Assembly: GCF_900167095.1 (NCBI RefSeq)
Contig: NZ_FUXG01000002.1
Span: 214,883-278,882 of the forward strand
Reading direction: 5' to 3'
DNA length: 64,000 nucleotides
Source: Oceanospirillum multiglobuliferum
Lineage (GTDB): Bacteria > Pseudomonadota > Gammaproteobacteria > Pseudomonadales > Halomonadaceae
Below the pieces are notes generated by a model, which saw nothing but the letters and a program-made list of their open reading frames with translations, made no database searches and was not told the DNA's origin. How positions within the stretch are numbered: the first letter of the stretch is position 1; every line of letters begins with the position of its first letter. A program made the translations under genes and the position numbers. Below are positions 45,128 to 55,507 of this stretch, piece by piece.

Positions 45128-48100
45128 ATGGTGCGCAAGCTGGCAGGTACCCTGGCCACTCTAGGGATGTTAAGTAGTCCCTTCGCGTTGGGGCTTGGGC
45201 TCGGTGAAGCCGAGTTGCTGTCCTCTCTGAATCAGCCATTGAATGCAACCATTCAATTGGCTCAAACCGAAGGGGTTTCGGCTTCAGAGATTCGTGTTAA
45301 ATTGGCAAGCGAAAGCGCTTTCGCAAAAGCAGGGCTAGATCGCCAATTTTTCTTACAGAACCTTAATTTCAATGTCCGCCAAGGGGCAAATGGCGCTTAT
45401 ATTGAGTTGAGCAGTCGAACGGCTATCAAAGAGCCATTTCTGAACTTCTTATTAGAAGTTGAATGGCCTCAAGGGCAGTTAATGCGGGAATACACCTTCC
45501 TGCTAGATCCTCCATCTTATACACCGCCTACCAGCACGGCTTTAGCACGTAATAATCGTGTGGCTCAACCTTTAGCAGCACCTGCCGCAGGTAACTTGGT
45601 TGAAGAAGGTGCTAGCCGTATAAAAACAACGGCAACTGACACCTTGTGGAGTTTAGCGCGTAAAAACCGCCCTAATAACAACATCACAATTAAACAAGCG
45701 ATGCTGGCGATTCAAGACGCCAACCCAGATGCATTCCCTACCGCTAACATCAATAACATGGAAACAGGTAGTACCCTGTTGATTCCAAGTGAAAAGGCGA
45801 TGTTGAAACGTAGTGAACTGGAAGCTATTCGCGAAGTAGCGCGTCAGAATCAGGCTTGGGTGGCATTGAAGAAAGCACCTCCTGCTCCAGCTGCAGTTGA
45901 GGCAAAGGCCGCCCCCGTAAATAATGACAAACTGACATTAGTGAGCGATAAACCTGAAGCATCGACTGGTGATATGCCTCCAGCCGCTGAGTTAGAGCAG
46001 AAAATCGCCCTAAAAGACGAGCGCTTAGATCAGTCTCAACGTGAAAATGCTGAACTGTCTAGCCGCTTAGATGAACTACAAAAGCAGGTTGGCACACTAC
46101 AAAAGCTAATCCGCCTAAAAGATGAACAGCTAGCAGCAATGGAAACCATGCTTGCTAAGCAAAATGAACTTTTAGCAGGTAAGAAACCTGCTGATAGCTC
46201 CATGAGCAATGTGGTAGAGCCGGAAGCGCCGACAACAGATGTAGCGGTGCCTGTTGCCCCAGTTGCTATGGTTGGCGCTGCTGCAATGGGACAACCTGCG
46301 GCGGCAGGTGCAATTGGTTTAGATTTAGCTGCTGAAGCTAATAAAGCTAATACTGAGGTTAAAGCTGAGGCGGCTCCTATAGAAACGCCTGTGAAAGCAG
46401 AGCCTGTAGCACAACCCATTAAACCTTTTGTGATTGAAAAGCAGGAACAAGAATCCCTTGATCCAAGCACTTTTTTAGTCGACTCCTTAAAGAAAAACTC
46501 ATTGATGCTAGGCGGCGCTGCGGCTGCAATTTTGGCTTTGATTTTAGTACTGATGGTGATGCGCCGCCGCAAAGCGCAAGCACCTAAAGTAGCAAAATCA
46601 GGGGCTGACGTAGTCGGTGATGGGGCAGCGACAGCTATTGGTGCTACTGCTGCGGCTGGCGCTGCGGTTGCTGGTGCGGCTGCATTAGATAGCCTAGATG
46701 ACGACCTTAGCTTGGATGATGACCTAAGTTTGGATGGTGATTTAGGCTCTGATCTTAACGATGATGATATGGCGTTAGGTGATCTTAGCCTTGATGATTT
46801 AGGTGATGCCGATAGCAGCAGTAACGACACACTAAGCGACTTTGCTGATACAGAGCTGGATAACTTAGAGTTTGATAGCTTGGATAGCCAAGAGCTGAGT
46901 GACGGAGCTGAAGAGCTGTCTATTGATGACAACTTGTCTCTTGATGATGAGTTAGGTGCAGCTGATCTATCTGATGATCTGAGCGACGACCTGAGTGATG
47001 ATTTTGGCGAGATGGATTTTGAGCTGGATGACTTAGGTGCGGCAGATGCCAGCACTACAGCATCAAACTCAGATGATAGTATTGATGATGACTTAGGTGA
47101 CTTAGATCTAGGCGATCTAGACTTTGATCTTGATGAAGAAGTTGATGTGAAATCAGAGGAAGAGGAGGGCGCTGAGTTAAAAGTCCCTTTCGTCCAAGCT
47201 GAGTCAATGGCAGCAAGCCCATTAGCAGAAGATACTGCTGATGAGGTTAATATGTTGGCTCAGGATAATCTCGATAACACAGACTCTGGCTTTGATATGG
47301 TAGATCTAGAGTTTGACGCTTTAGATGATGATATTGAGGCCACTGATCTGGATCACAGGGAAAGTGATACTGACACAAACAGTGAAGATGACATCATTGA
47401 TCTGACTGATGAAACCGAAGCTGAAACCCTAGAAAGCAACGATAAGCTAGCCGCATTAGAGCCTCTAGACTTTGACTTTGATGATGAGAGTCCTGCAACA
47501 GAAGTTGAAGAGGCTGATGCAACTATCGACGATGCTGATGCTGAGACGGTAAAGGATGCAATTGCTGAGGCAGATGCTTATCTAGTAGCAGGTGAAACGG
47601 TGCAAGCCGCTGCGGTATTGCAGCGCACACTTTCAGAAGTACCTGAAAGTAATGAGCTTCGCTTGAAGTTTATGGAAACTCTGGTAGAGCTGAAAGATGA
47701 GGCTACTTTTGATCATGAACTCAGAGCGCTACAAAGTACTAGTGACATCAGCAGCTTAACAGCAGCGCTTGCATTACAGAGCAAGCTCTACAGCAGCGAT
47801 GCAAACTCTACGGTAGAGCTTGATGCTGATGATGACTTTCAGCCATTAGACCTGCTTGAGCTCAATGCTGATGAAGTCAATACAGCGTCTGTAGATGAAG
47901 ACATTGACCTGAACAGTGAGCTAGATGCATTAGAGCGTGACTTTGGCCGTTATGCCGAGTCGACTGGTGCTTCTGTTGATGACTTATCAGATATGGATAT
48001 AGAGCTTGTTGATCTGGACTTGGGTGAAGAGTCTGATAGTGACGATGATGAGCCGATGATCAATCTGACACCAATGGATCTAGGTGAGCCTGATCCGTTA

Positions 48101-48646
48101 GATGACGATGATTTCGAGTTGACTGATCTTAACTTCTCTGATGATGAGTTTGATTACGAGCTAGATAGCGCGCTTGATCAAGAGCTAGAAAAAACACAGC
48201 AAGATATGAAGCACAATACTGAGTCTTTGTTAGAAGACTTGGGTGACCTATCTATGCTATCCAGCACTGATACAAGCAATGCTTACGACGTTGATGCTGT
48301 TGAAAGTTTAGTAGATCAAGATCTTCAAAATGACGATGAGCTGATTGATCTGTCGCCAAGTTTGGATGAGCTAAGTGACTTATCTGATTTAGGTAGTCTA
48401 GATGATCTTGTTGATATCAGCATGACAGAAGATGACCTGCTGTCCGATGACTCAGATAGCAGTTTGAACATTGATGACATTCTGGATGAGAATGAAGACC
48501 CTGAGATTAAGCTTGACTTAGCGCGTGCTTATATTGATATGGGGAATAACAGTTCAGCTATTGACGCTCTGAAAGAAGTGATCGAACGTGGTAATTCTAT
48601 ACAAAAAATGTCGGCCCAAAAGCTGATGGAGTCACTGCAAAGCTGA
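45128..48646 (+). CDS. fimV: FimV-like polar hub protein
   Basis: A large inner-membrane protein that organises the cell pole for type IV pili and other systems in Pseudomonas and Vibrio. The 1172-residue protein has a signal peptide (1-22, ending SPFALG), a FimV N-terminal domain (GEAELLSSLNQPLNATI), a LysM-like peptidoglycan-binding segment about 175-230, a coiled coil about 285-350, one membrane helix about 458-478, a very acidic Asp/Leu/Ser-rich region with SLDDDLS-type repeats, and C-terminal TPR-like and FimV_C segments. A long opposite-strand frame inside 46036-47055 is a composition artefact. The position before truA matches Pseudomonas. Confidence 0.95.
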   Translation: MVRKLAGTLATLGMLSSPFALGLGLGEAELLSSLNQPLNATIQLAQTEGVSASEIRVKLASESAFAKAGLDRQFFLQNLNFNVRQGANGAYIELSSRTAIKEPFLNFLLEVEWPQGQLMREYTFLLDPPSYTPPTSTALARNNRVAQPLAAPAAGNLVEEGASRIKTTATDTLWSLARKNRPNNNITIKQAMLAIQDANPDAFPTANINNMETGSTLLIPSEKAMLKRSELEAIREVARQNQAWVALKKAPPAPAAVEAKAAPVNNDKLTLVSDKPEASTGDMPPAAELEQKIALKDERLDQSQRENAELSSRLDELQKQVGTLQKLIRLKDEQLAAMETMLAKQNELLAGKKPADSSMSNVVEPEAPTTDVAVPVAPVAMVGAAAMGQPAAAGAIGLDLAAEANKANTEVKAEAAPIETPVKAEPVAQPIKPFVIEKQEQESLDPSTFLVDSLKKNSLMLGGAAAAILALILVLMVMRRRKAQAPKVAKSGADVVGDGAATAIGATAAAGAAVAGAAALDSLDDDLSLDDDLSLDGDLGSDLNDDDMALGDLSLDDLGDADSSSNDTLSDFADTELDNLEFDSLDSQELSDGAEELSIDDNLSLDDELGAADLSDDLSDDLSDDFGEMDFELDDLGAADASTTASNSDDSIDDDLGDLDLGDLDFDLDEEVDVKSEEEEGAELKVPFVQAESMAASPLAEDTADEVNMLAQDNLDNTDSGFDMVDLEFDALDDDIEATDLDHRESDTDTNSEDDIIDLTDETEAETLESNDKLAALEPLDFDFDDESPATEVEEADATIDDADAETVKDAIAEADAYLVAGETVQAAAVLQRTLSEVPESNELRLKFMETLVELKDEATFDHELRALQSTSDISSLTAALALQSKLYSSDANSTVELDADDDFQPLDLLELNADEVNTASVDEDIDLNSELDALERDFGRYAESTGASVDDLSDMDIELVDLDLGEESDSDDDEPMINLTPMDLGEPDPLDDDDFELTDLNFSDDEFDYELDSALDQELEKTQQDMKHNTESLLEDLGDLSMLSSTDTSNAYDVDAVESLVDQDLQNDDELIDLSPSLDELSDLSDLGSLDDLVDISMTEDDLLSDDSDSSLNIDDILDENEDPEIKLDLARAYIDMGNNSSAIDALKEVIERGNSIQKMSAQKLMESLQS

Positions 48647-48647
48647 T

Positions 48648-49481
48648 ATGAATTTGTTCTCTGTAATTTCTGATGATAATGGTCGTCCGGGTCGTTATGC
48701 CATGTCTATTGAGTATAACGGCTCCGCCTACCACGGCTGGCAAGCCCAGCAACCCGGTGTCAGCAGTGTTCAAGAAACCCTTGAAGCTGCTATTAGCAAA
48801 GTTGCGAATGAACCGATACGAGTGCTGTGCTCAGGTCGTACCGACACTGGTGTACACGGTTGTAGCCAAATCGTTCACTTTGACTCTGTAGCCATACGCT
48901 CAAGCAAAGCTTGGGTATATGGCTGCAACGCCAATTTGCCTAATGATATAGTGGTGCGCTGGGCACAGCCTGTCTCTGATGACTTTCATGCCCGCTACTC
49001 GGCAACAGCGCGCCGCTATCGCTATGTCATTTATAACAACCGCATTCGTCCTGCGTTGATGCATGATCAGCTGACTTGGCATGATCAGTACCTAGATGCC
49101 GATAAAATGCATGAGGCGGTGCAAAGTTTATTGGGTGAAAATGATTTTTCATCCTTTCGGGCCGCAGGTTGCCAATCTAATACCCCTTGGCGAGAGATCC
49201 AAGAAGCAAAAGTGTTTCGGCAGGGACAGCTAGTGGTGTTGGAGATTAAAGCCAATGCTTTTTTACACCACATGATACGTAACATCGTGGGTGTATTGCT
49301 GCCTATCGGTGAAGGGGTTAAACCCGTTGAGTGGACAAAAGAGTTACTGCAAGTGCGAGATCGTACCAAAGCAGGAGTGACAGCACCGCCTAATGGTCTG
49401 TATTTTGTCGAGGCGATTTACCCAGAACAGTTTGCGCTGCCCGTTGAGCCGCTTGGCCCAAGTTTTCTGAACCTAATTTAA
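48648..49481 (+). CDS. truA: tRNA pseudouridine(38-40) synthase
   Basis: Converts uridines 38-40 of the anticodon arm to pseudouridine. The 277-residue protein has the catalytic Asp in CSGRTDTGVHG near residue 65, IEYNGSAYHGWQ near the N-terminus and FLHHMIRNIVG near 205. It starts one base after the fimV stop, so translation is probably coupled. The N-terminus is about 17 residues longer than E. coli TruA. Confidence 0.96.
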   Translation: MNLFSVISDDNGRPGRYAMSIEYNGSAYHGWQAQQPGVSSVQETLEAAISKVANEPIRVLCSGRTDTGVHGCSQIVHFDSVAIRSSKAWVYGCNANLPNDIVVRWAQPVSDDFHARYSATARRYRYVIYNNRIRPALMHDQLTWHDQYLDADKMHEAVQSLLGENDFSSFRAAGCQSNTPWREIQEAKVFRQGQLVVLEIKANAFLHHMIRNIVGVLLPIGEGVKPVEWTKELLQVRDRTKAGVTAPPNGLYFVEAIYPEQFALPVEPLGPSFLNLI

Positions 49482-49490
49482 TGCCGTTAC

Positions 49491-49511
49491 CGCACAAACA
49501 GGGTTTGTGCG
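49491..49511 (+). other. Hairpin between truA and trpF
   Basis: CGCACAAA / TTTGTGCG with a 5-nt loop, 22 bp before the trpF start. No T run follows, so it is more likely an mRNA processing or stability element than a terminator. Confidence 0.4.
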
Positions 49512-49532
49512 TCAGACCTGTTAAGTGACCCT

Positions 49533-50150
49533 ATGCCCCGTACCAGAGTCAAAATATGCGGTATTACTCGTATTGAGGATGCCTTAGACGCCATCACTTT
49601 TGGCGCAGATGCTTTGGGCTTTGTGTTTTATCCGCCCAGCCCTAGATATATTACGCCAGAAGCTGCAGCCGAAATCATTCAGCAGCTACCGCCATTTATT
49701 ACCACTGTAGCACTTTTTGTTGATGAACCAGCCAGCGAAGTTTCTCGTATTAGCCTATTAACACAGGTCGATCTGTTACAGTTTCATGGCAGCGAGTCTG
49801 CTCAGTTTTGCCAACAATTCCAGCGACCTTGGATTAAAGCATTACGGGTAAAAGATGCTGAAACCGTGCATACTGCCATAACCGAATACAGCACCGCTCG
49901 CGCGCTATTGTTAGACAGCTATCGCGCAGGCGTGCCAGGGGGGACTGGTGAAACTTTCAACTGGGAGTTGATCCCTAAAAACTGTCCCCTGCCTATTATT
50001 CTTGCTGGTGGTTTAACACCAGAAAACATTCAAACCGCGGTAGAACAGATTCGCCCTTATGGCGTTGATGTTTCCGGTGGCGTTGAAGCCCGCAAAGGGG
50101 TAAAAGACCCCGTTAAAATTGATGCATTTATTAGAGGTGCAAATCCGTGA
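49533..50150 (+). CDS. trpF: Phosphoribosylanthranilate isomerase
   Basis: Third step of tryptophan synthesis, an Amadori rearrangement of phosphoribosylanthranilate. The 205-residue TIM-barrel begins [16 protein letters not shown] with the catalytic Cys, and has [19 protein letters not shown] and [11 protein letters not shown]. It overlaps trpB by 4 bp (GTGA). Confidence 0.96.
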   Translation: MPRTRVKICGITRIEDALDAITFGADALGFVFYPPSPRYITPEAAAEIIQQLPPFITTVALFVDEPASEVSRISLLTQVDLLQFHGSESAQFCQQFQRPWIKALRVKDAETVHTAITEYSTARALLLDSYRAGVPGGTGETFNWELIPKNCPLPIILAGGLTPENIQTAVEQIRPYGVDVSGGVEARKGVKDPVKIDAFIRGANP

Positions 50151-51367
50151 CCAAGGCGAACACCTATGCTGACTTAATGCAACTGCCTGACGATAAAGGC
50201 CACTTTGGCCCATATGGCGGTCGCTTTGTCTCTGAAACACTGAGTTATGCCCTAGAAGAGCTGGAAGCAACTTATAAAAAGTTATCTGCCGACCCAGCCT
50301 TTCAAGCTGAATTTGACAAAGATCTGGCTCACTATGTGGGTCGTCCTTCACCGCTTTATCACGCAGAACGATGGTCACGGATACTGGGTGGTGCACAAAT
50401 TTATCTGAAGCGTGAAGACCTAAATCACACGGGTGCTCACAAGATCAACAATACCATTGGTCAGGCACTTTTGGCTAAGTACACGGGCAAGCCTCGTGTG
50501 ATTGCTGAAACAGGTGCAGGTCAGCATGGTGTGGCTACCGCGACTGTTGCGGCGCGCTTAGGTCTTGAGTGCGTGGTGTATATGGGGGCGGATGATGTTA
50601 AACGTCAGTCTTTGAACGTATACCGGATGAAGTTGCTGGGTGCCACTGTTGTGCCTGTTGAATCTGGCTCTCGTACTCTAAAAGATGCCATGAATGAAGC
50701 GTTGCGCGATTGGGTGACCAATGTTGATAGCACGTTCTATATCATTGGTACGGCAGCAGGCCCGCACCCTTACCCAATGTTGGTGCGTGATTTTAACGCC
50801 GTTTCAGGCCGTGAAGCCCGTGAGCAATCTCTCAAGCAGATTGGTCGCTTACCAGATGCGCTAGTGGCTTGTGTGGGTGGTGGTTCTAACGCCATTGGCT
50901 TGTTCTACCCATTTTTACAGGACAGCGATGTTCAAATGTATGGTGTAGAAGCAGGTGGTGATGGTGTTGAAACAGGCCGTCATGCCGCTCCGCTTTGTGC
51001 GGGTAAGCCCGGTGTGCTGCATGGTAACCGCACCTATCTGATGCAAAGTGAGGATGGTCAAATTATTGAAACTCACTCAGTTTCTGCTGGTTTAGACTAT
51101 CCAGGTGTTGGCCCAGAGCATTCATATCTGAAAGATATTGGTCGCGTAAACTATGTGGCGGCCAATGATACTGAGGTGCTGTCTGCTTTCCGTGAGTTAA
51201 CGCGCACAGAAGGTATTATGCCTGCATTAGAAAGTAGCCATGCTTTAGCGTATGGTCGCAAACTGGCGCAAAGCATGCGTCCAGATCAGCATATTATTAT
51301 CAACCTGTCAGGTCGGGGTGATAAAGATATCCTGACGGTTGCAGGCATTGATGGCATTACGGTGTGA
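50147..51367 (+). CDS. trpB: Tryptophan synthase beta chain
   Basis: PLP enzyme joining indole and serine to tryptophan. The 406-residue protein has the PLP Lys in [17 protein letters not shown] near residue 97, [14 protein letters not shown] and the glycine loop [10 protein letters not shown] near 240. The start is GTG, overlapping the trpF stop; trpA follows after 8 bp. In Pseudomonas aeruginosa trpBA is elsewhere; here it sits between trpF and accD. Confidence 0.98.
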   Translation: MTKANTYADLMQLPDDKGHFGPYGGRFVSETLSYALEELEATYKKLSADPAFQAEFDKDLAHYVGRPSPLYHAERWSRILGGAQIYLKREDLNHTGAHKINNTIGQALLAKYTGKPRVIAETGAGQHGVATATVAARLGLECVVYMGADDVKRQSLNVYRMKLLGATVVPVESGSRTLKDAMNEALRDWVTNVDSTFYIIGTAAGPHPYPMLVRDFNAVSGREAREQSLKQIGRLPDALVACVGGGSNAIGLFYPFLQDSDVQMYGVEAGGDGVETGRHAAPLCAGKPGVLHGNRTYLMQSEDGQIIETHSVSAGLDYPGVGPEHSYLKDIGRVNYVAANDTEVLSAFRELTRTEGIMPALESSHALAYGRKLAQSMRPDQHIIINLSGRGDKDILTVAGIDGITV

Positions 51368-51375
51368 GGTTGACG

Positions 51376-52179
51376 ATGTCACGTATTGAACAAAAGTTTG
51401 CTCAACTGAACGAGCAAGGTAAAAAAGCACTAATCCCTTACATCACTGGTGGCGATCCTAAACCTGAGTACAGCGTTGAGCTGATGCATGCCTTAGTGGC
51501 AGCAGGTGCAGATATGATCGAACTTGGCATGCCTTTCTCTGATCCAATGGCTGACGGCCCTGTGATCCAGAAAGCTTGTGAGCGCGCTTTAGCTGCAGGC
51601 ACTACGTTGAACAAAGTGTTGGCAATGGTAGAGACCTTCCGCCAAACCGATACTGATACTCCGGTTGTATTGATGGGCTACTTAAACCCAATTGAATATA
51701 TGGGATATCAGAACTTTGCAACAGCTGCCAAAAAAGCAGGGGTTGATGGTGTTTTAACCGTTGACCTACCGCCAGAGGAGGCAGATGAGCTAGTTGCGGT
51801 GCTAAAAGCAGAAGCAATTGACACAATTTTCTTAATTGCCCCTACCACTACAGCCCTTCGTGCAGCTAAAATAGCCAACCACGCATCTGGCTACCTCTAT
51901 TATGTTTCAATCAAAGGGGTAACAGGGTCTGCGGCGCTTGACACTGAAGCTGTTGCTGAAAAGGTTGCAGAGTTACAAGCATTGACCTCTGTTCCTGTAG
52001 CAGTTGGCTTTGGTATTCGTGATGGCGCCTCTGCAGCGGCTATCAGCAAAGTCTCTGATGGCGTGATTGTTGGCAGTGTTTTGGTGAATAAAATTGCTGA
52101 ACTCAGTGAGCAACCTGAGAAAATTGCGCCAGCGCTTACAGAAGTGCTGAAAGAGATGCGCTCAGCGATGGATGCCTGA
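51376..52179 (+). CDS. trpA: Tryptophan synthase alpha chain
   Basis: Cleaves indole-3-glycerol phosphate and channels indole to TrpB. The 267-residue TIM-barrel has the catalytic Glu/Asp in [15 protein letters not shown] and [11 protein letters not shown], and [10 protein letters not shown] near 213. The ATG at 51376 is used because GAGG lies 6 nt upstream; the open frame before it overlaps trpB without a site. Confidence 0.97.
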   Translation: MSRIEQKFAQLNEQGKKALIPYITGGDPKPEYSVELMHALVAAGADMIELGMPFSDPMADGPVIQKACERALAAGTTLNKVLAMVETFRQTDTDTPVVLMGYLNPIEYMGYQNFATAAKKAGVDGVLTVDLPPEEADELVAVLKAEAIDTIFLIAPTTTALRAAKIANHASGYLYYVSIKGVTGSAALDTEAVAEKVAELQALTSVPVAVGFGIRDGASAAAISKVSDGVIVGSVLVNKIAELSEQPEKIAPALTEVLKEMRSAMDA

Positions 52180-52247
52180 TAGACTCTACTTTAGACTAAC
52201 TCGATCACTTGTCATAATAAGCGATCGAGGCTCTACATATTTACGTT

Positions 52248-52265
52248 GGCCGCCTTAGGGCGGCC
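52248..52265 (+). terminator. G+C-rich hairpin between trpA and accD
   Basis: GGCCGCC / GGGCGGCC with a 3-nt loop. A second stem CTCGATC / GATCGAG lies just upstream (about 52200-52229). Neither has a T run; together they may give partial termination before accD. Confidence 0.4.
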
Positions 52266-52300
52266 TAGCTGTTATACGACTTTATAGAAGTATTTAATTT

Positions 52301-53161
52301 ATGAGTTGGTTAGAGAAAATTGTTCCCTCGATCGTGCGTTCTGATCGAAACCGTCGCAACAACATTCCAGAAGGCCTGTGGCACAAATGTCCAAAGTGCG
52401 AAGCGGTGTTATATCGCCCTGAGCTAGACAAATCACACAATGTTTGCCCTAAGTGTGATCACCACATGCGCCTAACTGCACGTAAACGTCTAGGCATCTT
52501 TTTGGATGAAACAGGCCGTACAGAACTATTTTCTGATATCGAACCTGTCGATCGTCTAAAGTTTAAAGACTCTAAGAAATACAAAGACCGCTTATCTGCG
52601 GCGCAAAAAGAGACTAACGAGAAAGATGCATTGCTGGTGATTCGAGGTACAGTTCAAGGCGTACCTGTTATTGCCTGTGCTTTTGAGTTCAACTTTATGG
52701 GCGGCTCAATGGGTTCAGTTGTAGGCCAGCGCTTTGTAAAAGCGGCTGAGCTTGCTCTGGCTGAAAATATACCCTTCATCTGCTTCTCAGCCAGTGGTGG
52801 CGCACGTATGCAAGAGGCGTTGTTCTCTTTAATGCAAATGGCGCGTACCAGTGCAGCACTAGAAAAGCTGAAACAAGCAGGTGTGCCTTACATCTCAGTA
52901 CTGACTGACCCTGTTTATGGTGGCGTGTCTGCAAGTTTGGCAATGCTAGGTGATCTGAATATTGCAGAGCCATTTGCGCTATGCGGTTTTGCAGGCCCTC
53001 GCGTTATCGAACAAACAGTACGTGAGAAACTACCAGAAGGTTTCCAGCGCAGTGAGTTCCTGTTAGAACACGGTACGGTTGATATGATTTTGCACCGCAA
53101 TGAACTGCGTGAGAGAATCTCTTCAATTCTACGCAAACTTACAGCGATGCCTGCTAACTGA
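52301..53161 (+). CDS. accD: Acetyl-CoA carboxylase carboxyltransferase subunit beta
   Basis: With AccA, transfers the carboxyl group from biotin to acetyl-CoA to give malonyl-CoA. The 286-residue protein has the N-terminal four-Cys zinc ribbon (CPKCEAVL and CPKCDHH), the crotonase-like core with [16 protein letters not shown] and [20 protein letters not shown]. folC follows 14 bp after the stop. Confidence 0.98.
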   Translation: MSWLEKIVPSIVRSDRNRRNNIPEGLWHKCPKCEAVLYRPELDKSHNVCPKCDHHMRLTARKRLGIFLDETGRTELFSDIEPVDRLKFKDSKKYKDRLSAAQKETNEKDALLVIRGTVQGVPVIACAFEFNFMGGSMGSVVGQRFVKAAELALAENIPFICFSASGGARMQEALFSLMQMARTSAALEKLKQAGVPYISVLTDPVYGGVSASLAMLGDLNIAEPFALCGFAGPRVIEQTVREKLPEGFQRSEFLLEHGTVDMILHRNELRERISSILRKLTAMPAN

Positions 53162-53175
53162 GATTGGTCAAAACC

Positions 53176-54489
53176 ATGAGCGATTTATCCGGCATAGACT
53201 GCTTGGCCTCTTTTAGCCCTGAAAGTGCCAACCTGCAACAATGGTTGGCTTATTTAGAGGCACTACATCCAAGCGAAATTGACCTAGGTCTGGATCGTCT
53301 ACGCCAAGTGGCTGAGCGCCTGCAAGTGACCACCCTGCCTTGTGACGTAATCACAGTGGCAGGCACTAACGGTAAAGGCTCTACTGTGGCGATGTTAGAC
53401 TCGGTTCTACGTCATGCCGGATATCGTGTGGGTTGTTATACCTCCCCTCATTTTTTGCATTACAACGAGCGTATCTGCTTAGAAGGTAAGCCCGTTAGTG
53501 ATGATTTAATCTGCCAAGCGTTTTGCCAGATCGAACAGGCTCGTGCAGAGATCAGCCTGACGTATTTCGAGTTTGGCACTTTAGCGGCCTTTCTCATTTT
53601 TGCTGAGCAAAAACCAGATTTTGCCATTTTAGAGGTGGGATTAGGTGGCCGTTTAGATGCCGTCAATCTGATTGATCCTGATGTTGCCATTGTAACCACC
53701 ATCGCCAAAGATCACGAAAGCTGGCTGGGTTCAGATTTAGAACAGATTGGTCGAGAAAAAGCAGGTATCTTCCGTCCGAATATTCCAGCTTTGCTAGGCG
53801 CACAAGAGATGCCGGCTAGCGTACGTGCAACTGCCCAATCCCTAGGGGCTTCTTGTATTGCACAAATAGGCCAAGATTATCGCTGGCAGCCTGAAAGCAA
53901 TAAGCAGCAATGGCAATGGCAGCAGCTCAATGCTGAAGGTGAAGTCACGCTTTGCTATCAAGCCTTACCAAAACCTGCATTACCTTTAGATAACGCTGCT
54001 ACGGTGATTCAAGCCGTGCAACTGTTGAACAAGCCTGTGGCACCTAAAGCGATTTATCAAGGGCTAGCCAACGCCTCGCTGACAGGGCGTATGCAGCGCA
54101 TCGGACGGTTTTTACTTGATGTGGCGCATAATCCACACGCTGCACAGTATGTTGCTGCACGTTTACAAGAGCAGCCTAAAACGGGTCGTCGAGTAGCTTT
54201 GCTGGGCATGCTAGACGATAAAGATATCGAGTCTGTGCTTGAGATTATGGCACCAGAGTTTGATGCTTGGTATATCGCACAGCTTTCAGGCCCTAGAGCA
54301 ACTCCTGTGCAAAGGGTATTAGAAAAGTTAAGCCAACTAGGCTGTGACAACTGCCAAGGTTTTACCGATGTTAGTGCAGCACTAGCCGCCGTATTAAAAG
54401 ACACTAGCGAAGATGACAATGTATTGGTCTTTGGCTCTTTCTATACAGTGGCAGGGGTTTTAGCAGAGAAAGAGCGATTAACTCCATGA
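53176..54489 (+). CDS. folC: Bifunctional folylpolyglutamate/dihydrofolate synthase
   Basis: Adds glutamate to dihydropteroate and to reduced folates. The 437-residue Mur-ligase-fold protein has the P-loop VAGTNGKGSTVAMLDSVL near residue 60 and the typical YTSPHFLHYNERI and LEVGLGGRLDAVN segments. The ATG at 53176 is preferred over the TTG at 53164. It overlaps the dedD-like gene by 4 bp (ATGA). Confidence 0.96.
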   Translation: MSDLSGIDCLASFSPESANLQQWLAYLEALHPSEIDLGLDRLRQVAERLQVTTLPCDVITVAGTNGKGSTVAMLDSVLRHAGYRVGCYTSPHFLHYNERICLEGKPVSDDLICQAFCQIEQARAEISLTYFEFGTLAAFLIFAEQKPDFAILEVGLGGRLDAVNLIDPDVAIVTTIAKDHESWLGSDLEQIGREKAGIFRPNIPALLGAQEMPASVRATAQSLGASCIAQIGQDYRWQPESNKQQWQWQQLNAEGEVTLCYQALPKPALPLDNAATVIQAVQLLNKPVAPKAIYQGLANASLTGRMQRIGRFLLDVAHNPHAAQYVAARLQEQPKTGRRVALLGMLDDKDIESVLEIMAPEFDAWYIAQLSGPRATPVQRVLEKLSQLGCDNCQGFTDVSAALAAVLKDTSEDDNVLVFGSFYTVAGVLAEKERLTP

Positions 54490-54998
54490 AATATGGTTTG
54501 AAGCATCGTATTATTGGCGCTGTTATTTTACTGTCACTGGCAGTGATCTTTTTGCCTATTATACTTGATGGCGGTCAGCGTCCCGCTCTGCCGCAAACGA
54601 CCTCTGCAATACCTGCTCAGCCGCCAAAGCCTGAAATTAAAGTTAAAATCCCTGAACCAATACCGACTCCTGCGCCTATAGTGAAGACACCAGAACGTGA
54701 GCAGTGGCAAGCAGGTTTAACAGAAAACAACACTCTAGCCGCATGGACACTGCAAGCTGCAACCTTCAAAGATGAAGCCAATGCACTTAGCCTACGTGAT
54801 AGATTACGCAAAGTAGGCTTAAAATCTTATGTACGCAATCGACAAACATTTTATGTTGTCTATGTAGGCCCTGTCGCAGACCCTCAAAAAGCCGAGCAAC
54901 TTAAAGCCCGCCTGAAGAAAGAACTAGGCATTAGTGCGCTAATGATGAGTTACGATCCAATGGTCGATGTTCGAGATAAAAAGGTAATCACCCAATGA
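54486..54998 (+). CDS. dedD: DedD-like SPOR-domain protein
   Basis: A cell-division-associated inner-membrane protein: an N-terminal helix (about 8-27), a Pro-rich linker about 32-70 and a C-terminal SPOR domain about 88-160 (WTLQAATFKDEANALSLRDRL and FYVVYVGPVADPQKAEQL) that binds septal peptidoglycan. 170 residues. It overlaps both folC and cvpA by 4 bp, the same order as in Pseudomonas. Confidence 0.9.
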   Translation: MKYGLKHRIIGAVILLSLAVIFLPIILDGGQRPALPQTTSAIPAQPPKPEIKVKIPEPIPTPAPIVKTPEREQWQAGLTENNTLAAWTLQAATFKDEANALSLRDRLRKVGLKSYVRNRQTFYVVYVGPVADPQKAEQLKARLKKELGISALMMSYDPMVDVRDKKVITQ

Positions 54999-55468
54999 TC
55001 TGGTTAGACTGGGTAATTATTGCAGTGCTTGCTGTTTCTGCCCTAATGGGATTGCTGCGAGGCATGGTGCGTGAGGCAATCTCTTTAACCACTTGGGTAG
55101 CGGCTATGCTTTTAGGGCGTACTTTTGGCCCTAAAATTGCTGATATGTTAAGCCCTTATCTCAGTAATGAGATGTTAAGGTTGGGCTTAGGTTATGCCCT
55201 GACAGTGGTGATGGTTATTGTGATCGGCTCAGTTGCTGGACGTATAGGTAAAACCTTGGTCAGTGCCTCTGGGCTAGGCCATTTTGACCGCGCGCTAGGC
55301 TTAATTTTTGGCACCCTACGTGGCGCGGCTATCTTAGTTATTATTGTTGCCATTGTTAGTTTAACCCCTTTGGCAAAAGAATCTGTTTGGCACGAATCTA
55401 AACTAGTGCCTATGTTAGAAGATTTAAGAGATCAAGCCGCAGGTTTGATTGATCAGCAAATTAGTTAA
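54995..55468 (+). CDS. cvpA: CvpA family membrane protein
   Basis: A 157-residue protein with four membrane helices of the colicin V production (CvpA) family: MIWLDWVIIAVLAVSALMG then RGMVREAISLTTWVAA, and GHFDRALGLIFGTLRGAAI near 90. Its role is unclear; relatives affect envelope stress and purF expression. It starts within the dedD stop and precedes purF by 39 bp. Confidence 0.94.
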   Translation: MIWLDWVIIAVLAVSALMGLLRGMVREAISLTTWVAAMLLGRTFGPKIADMLSPYLSNEMLRLGLGYALTVVMVIVIGSVAGRIGKTLVSASGLGHFDRALGLIFGTLRGAAILVIIVAIVSLTPLAKESVWHESKLVPMLEDLRDQAAGLIDQQIS

Positions 55469-55507
55469 CCCAGCTTTGTTGTTTTAACCCCCAAGAGGTG
55501 ATGTTCA

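Noticed and set aside
46036..47055. A 339-codon open frame opposite fimV
   Set aside because: It is Ser/Ala-rich and antisense to the acidic Asp/Leu/Ser repeats of FimV. Repeated GAT and CTA codons leave the reverse frame without stops, and there is no start signal.
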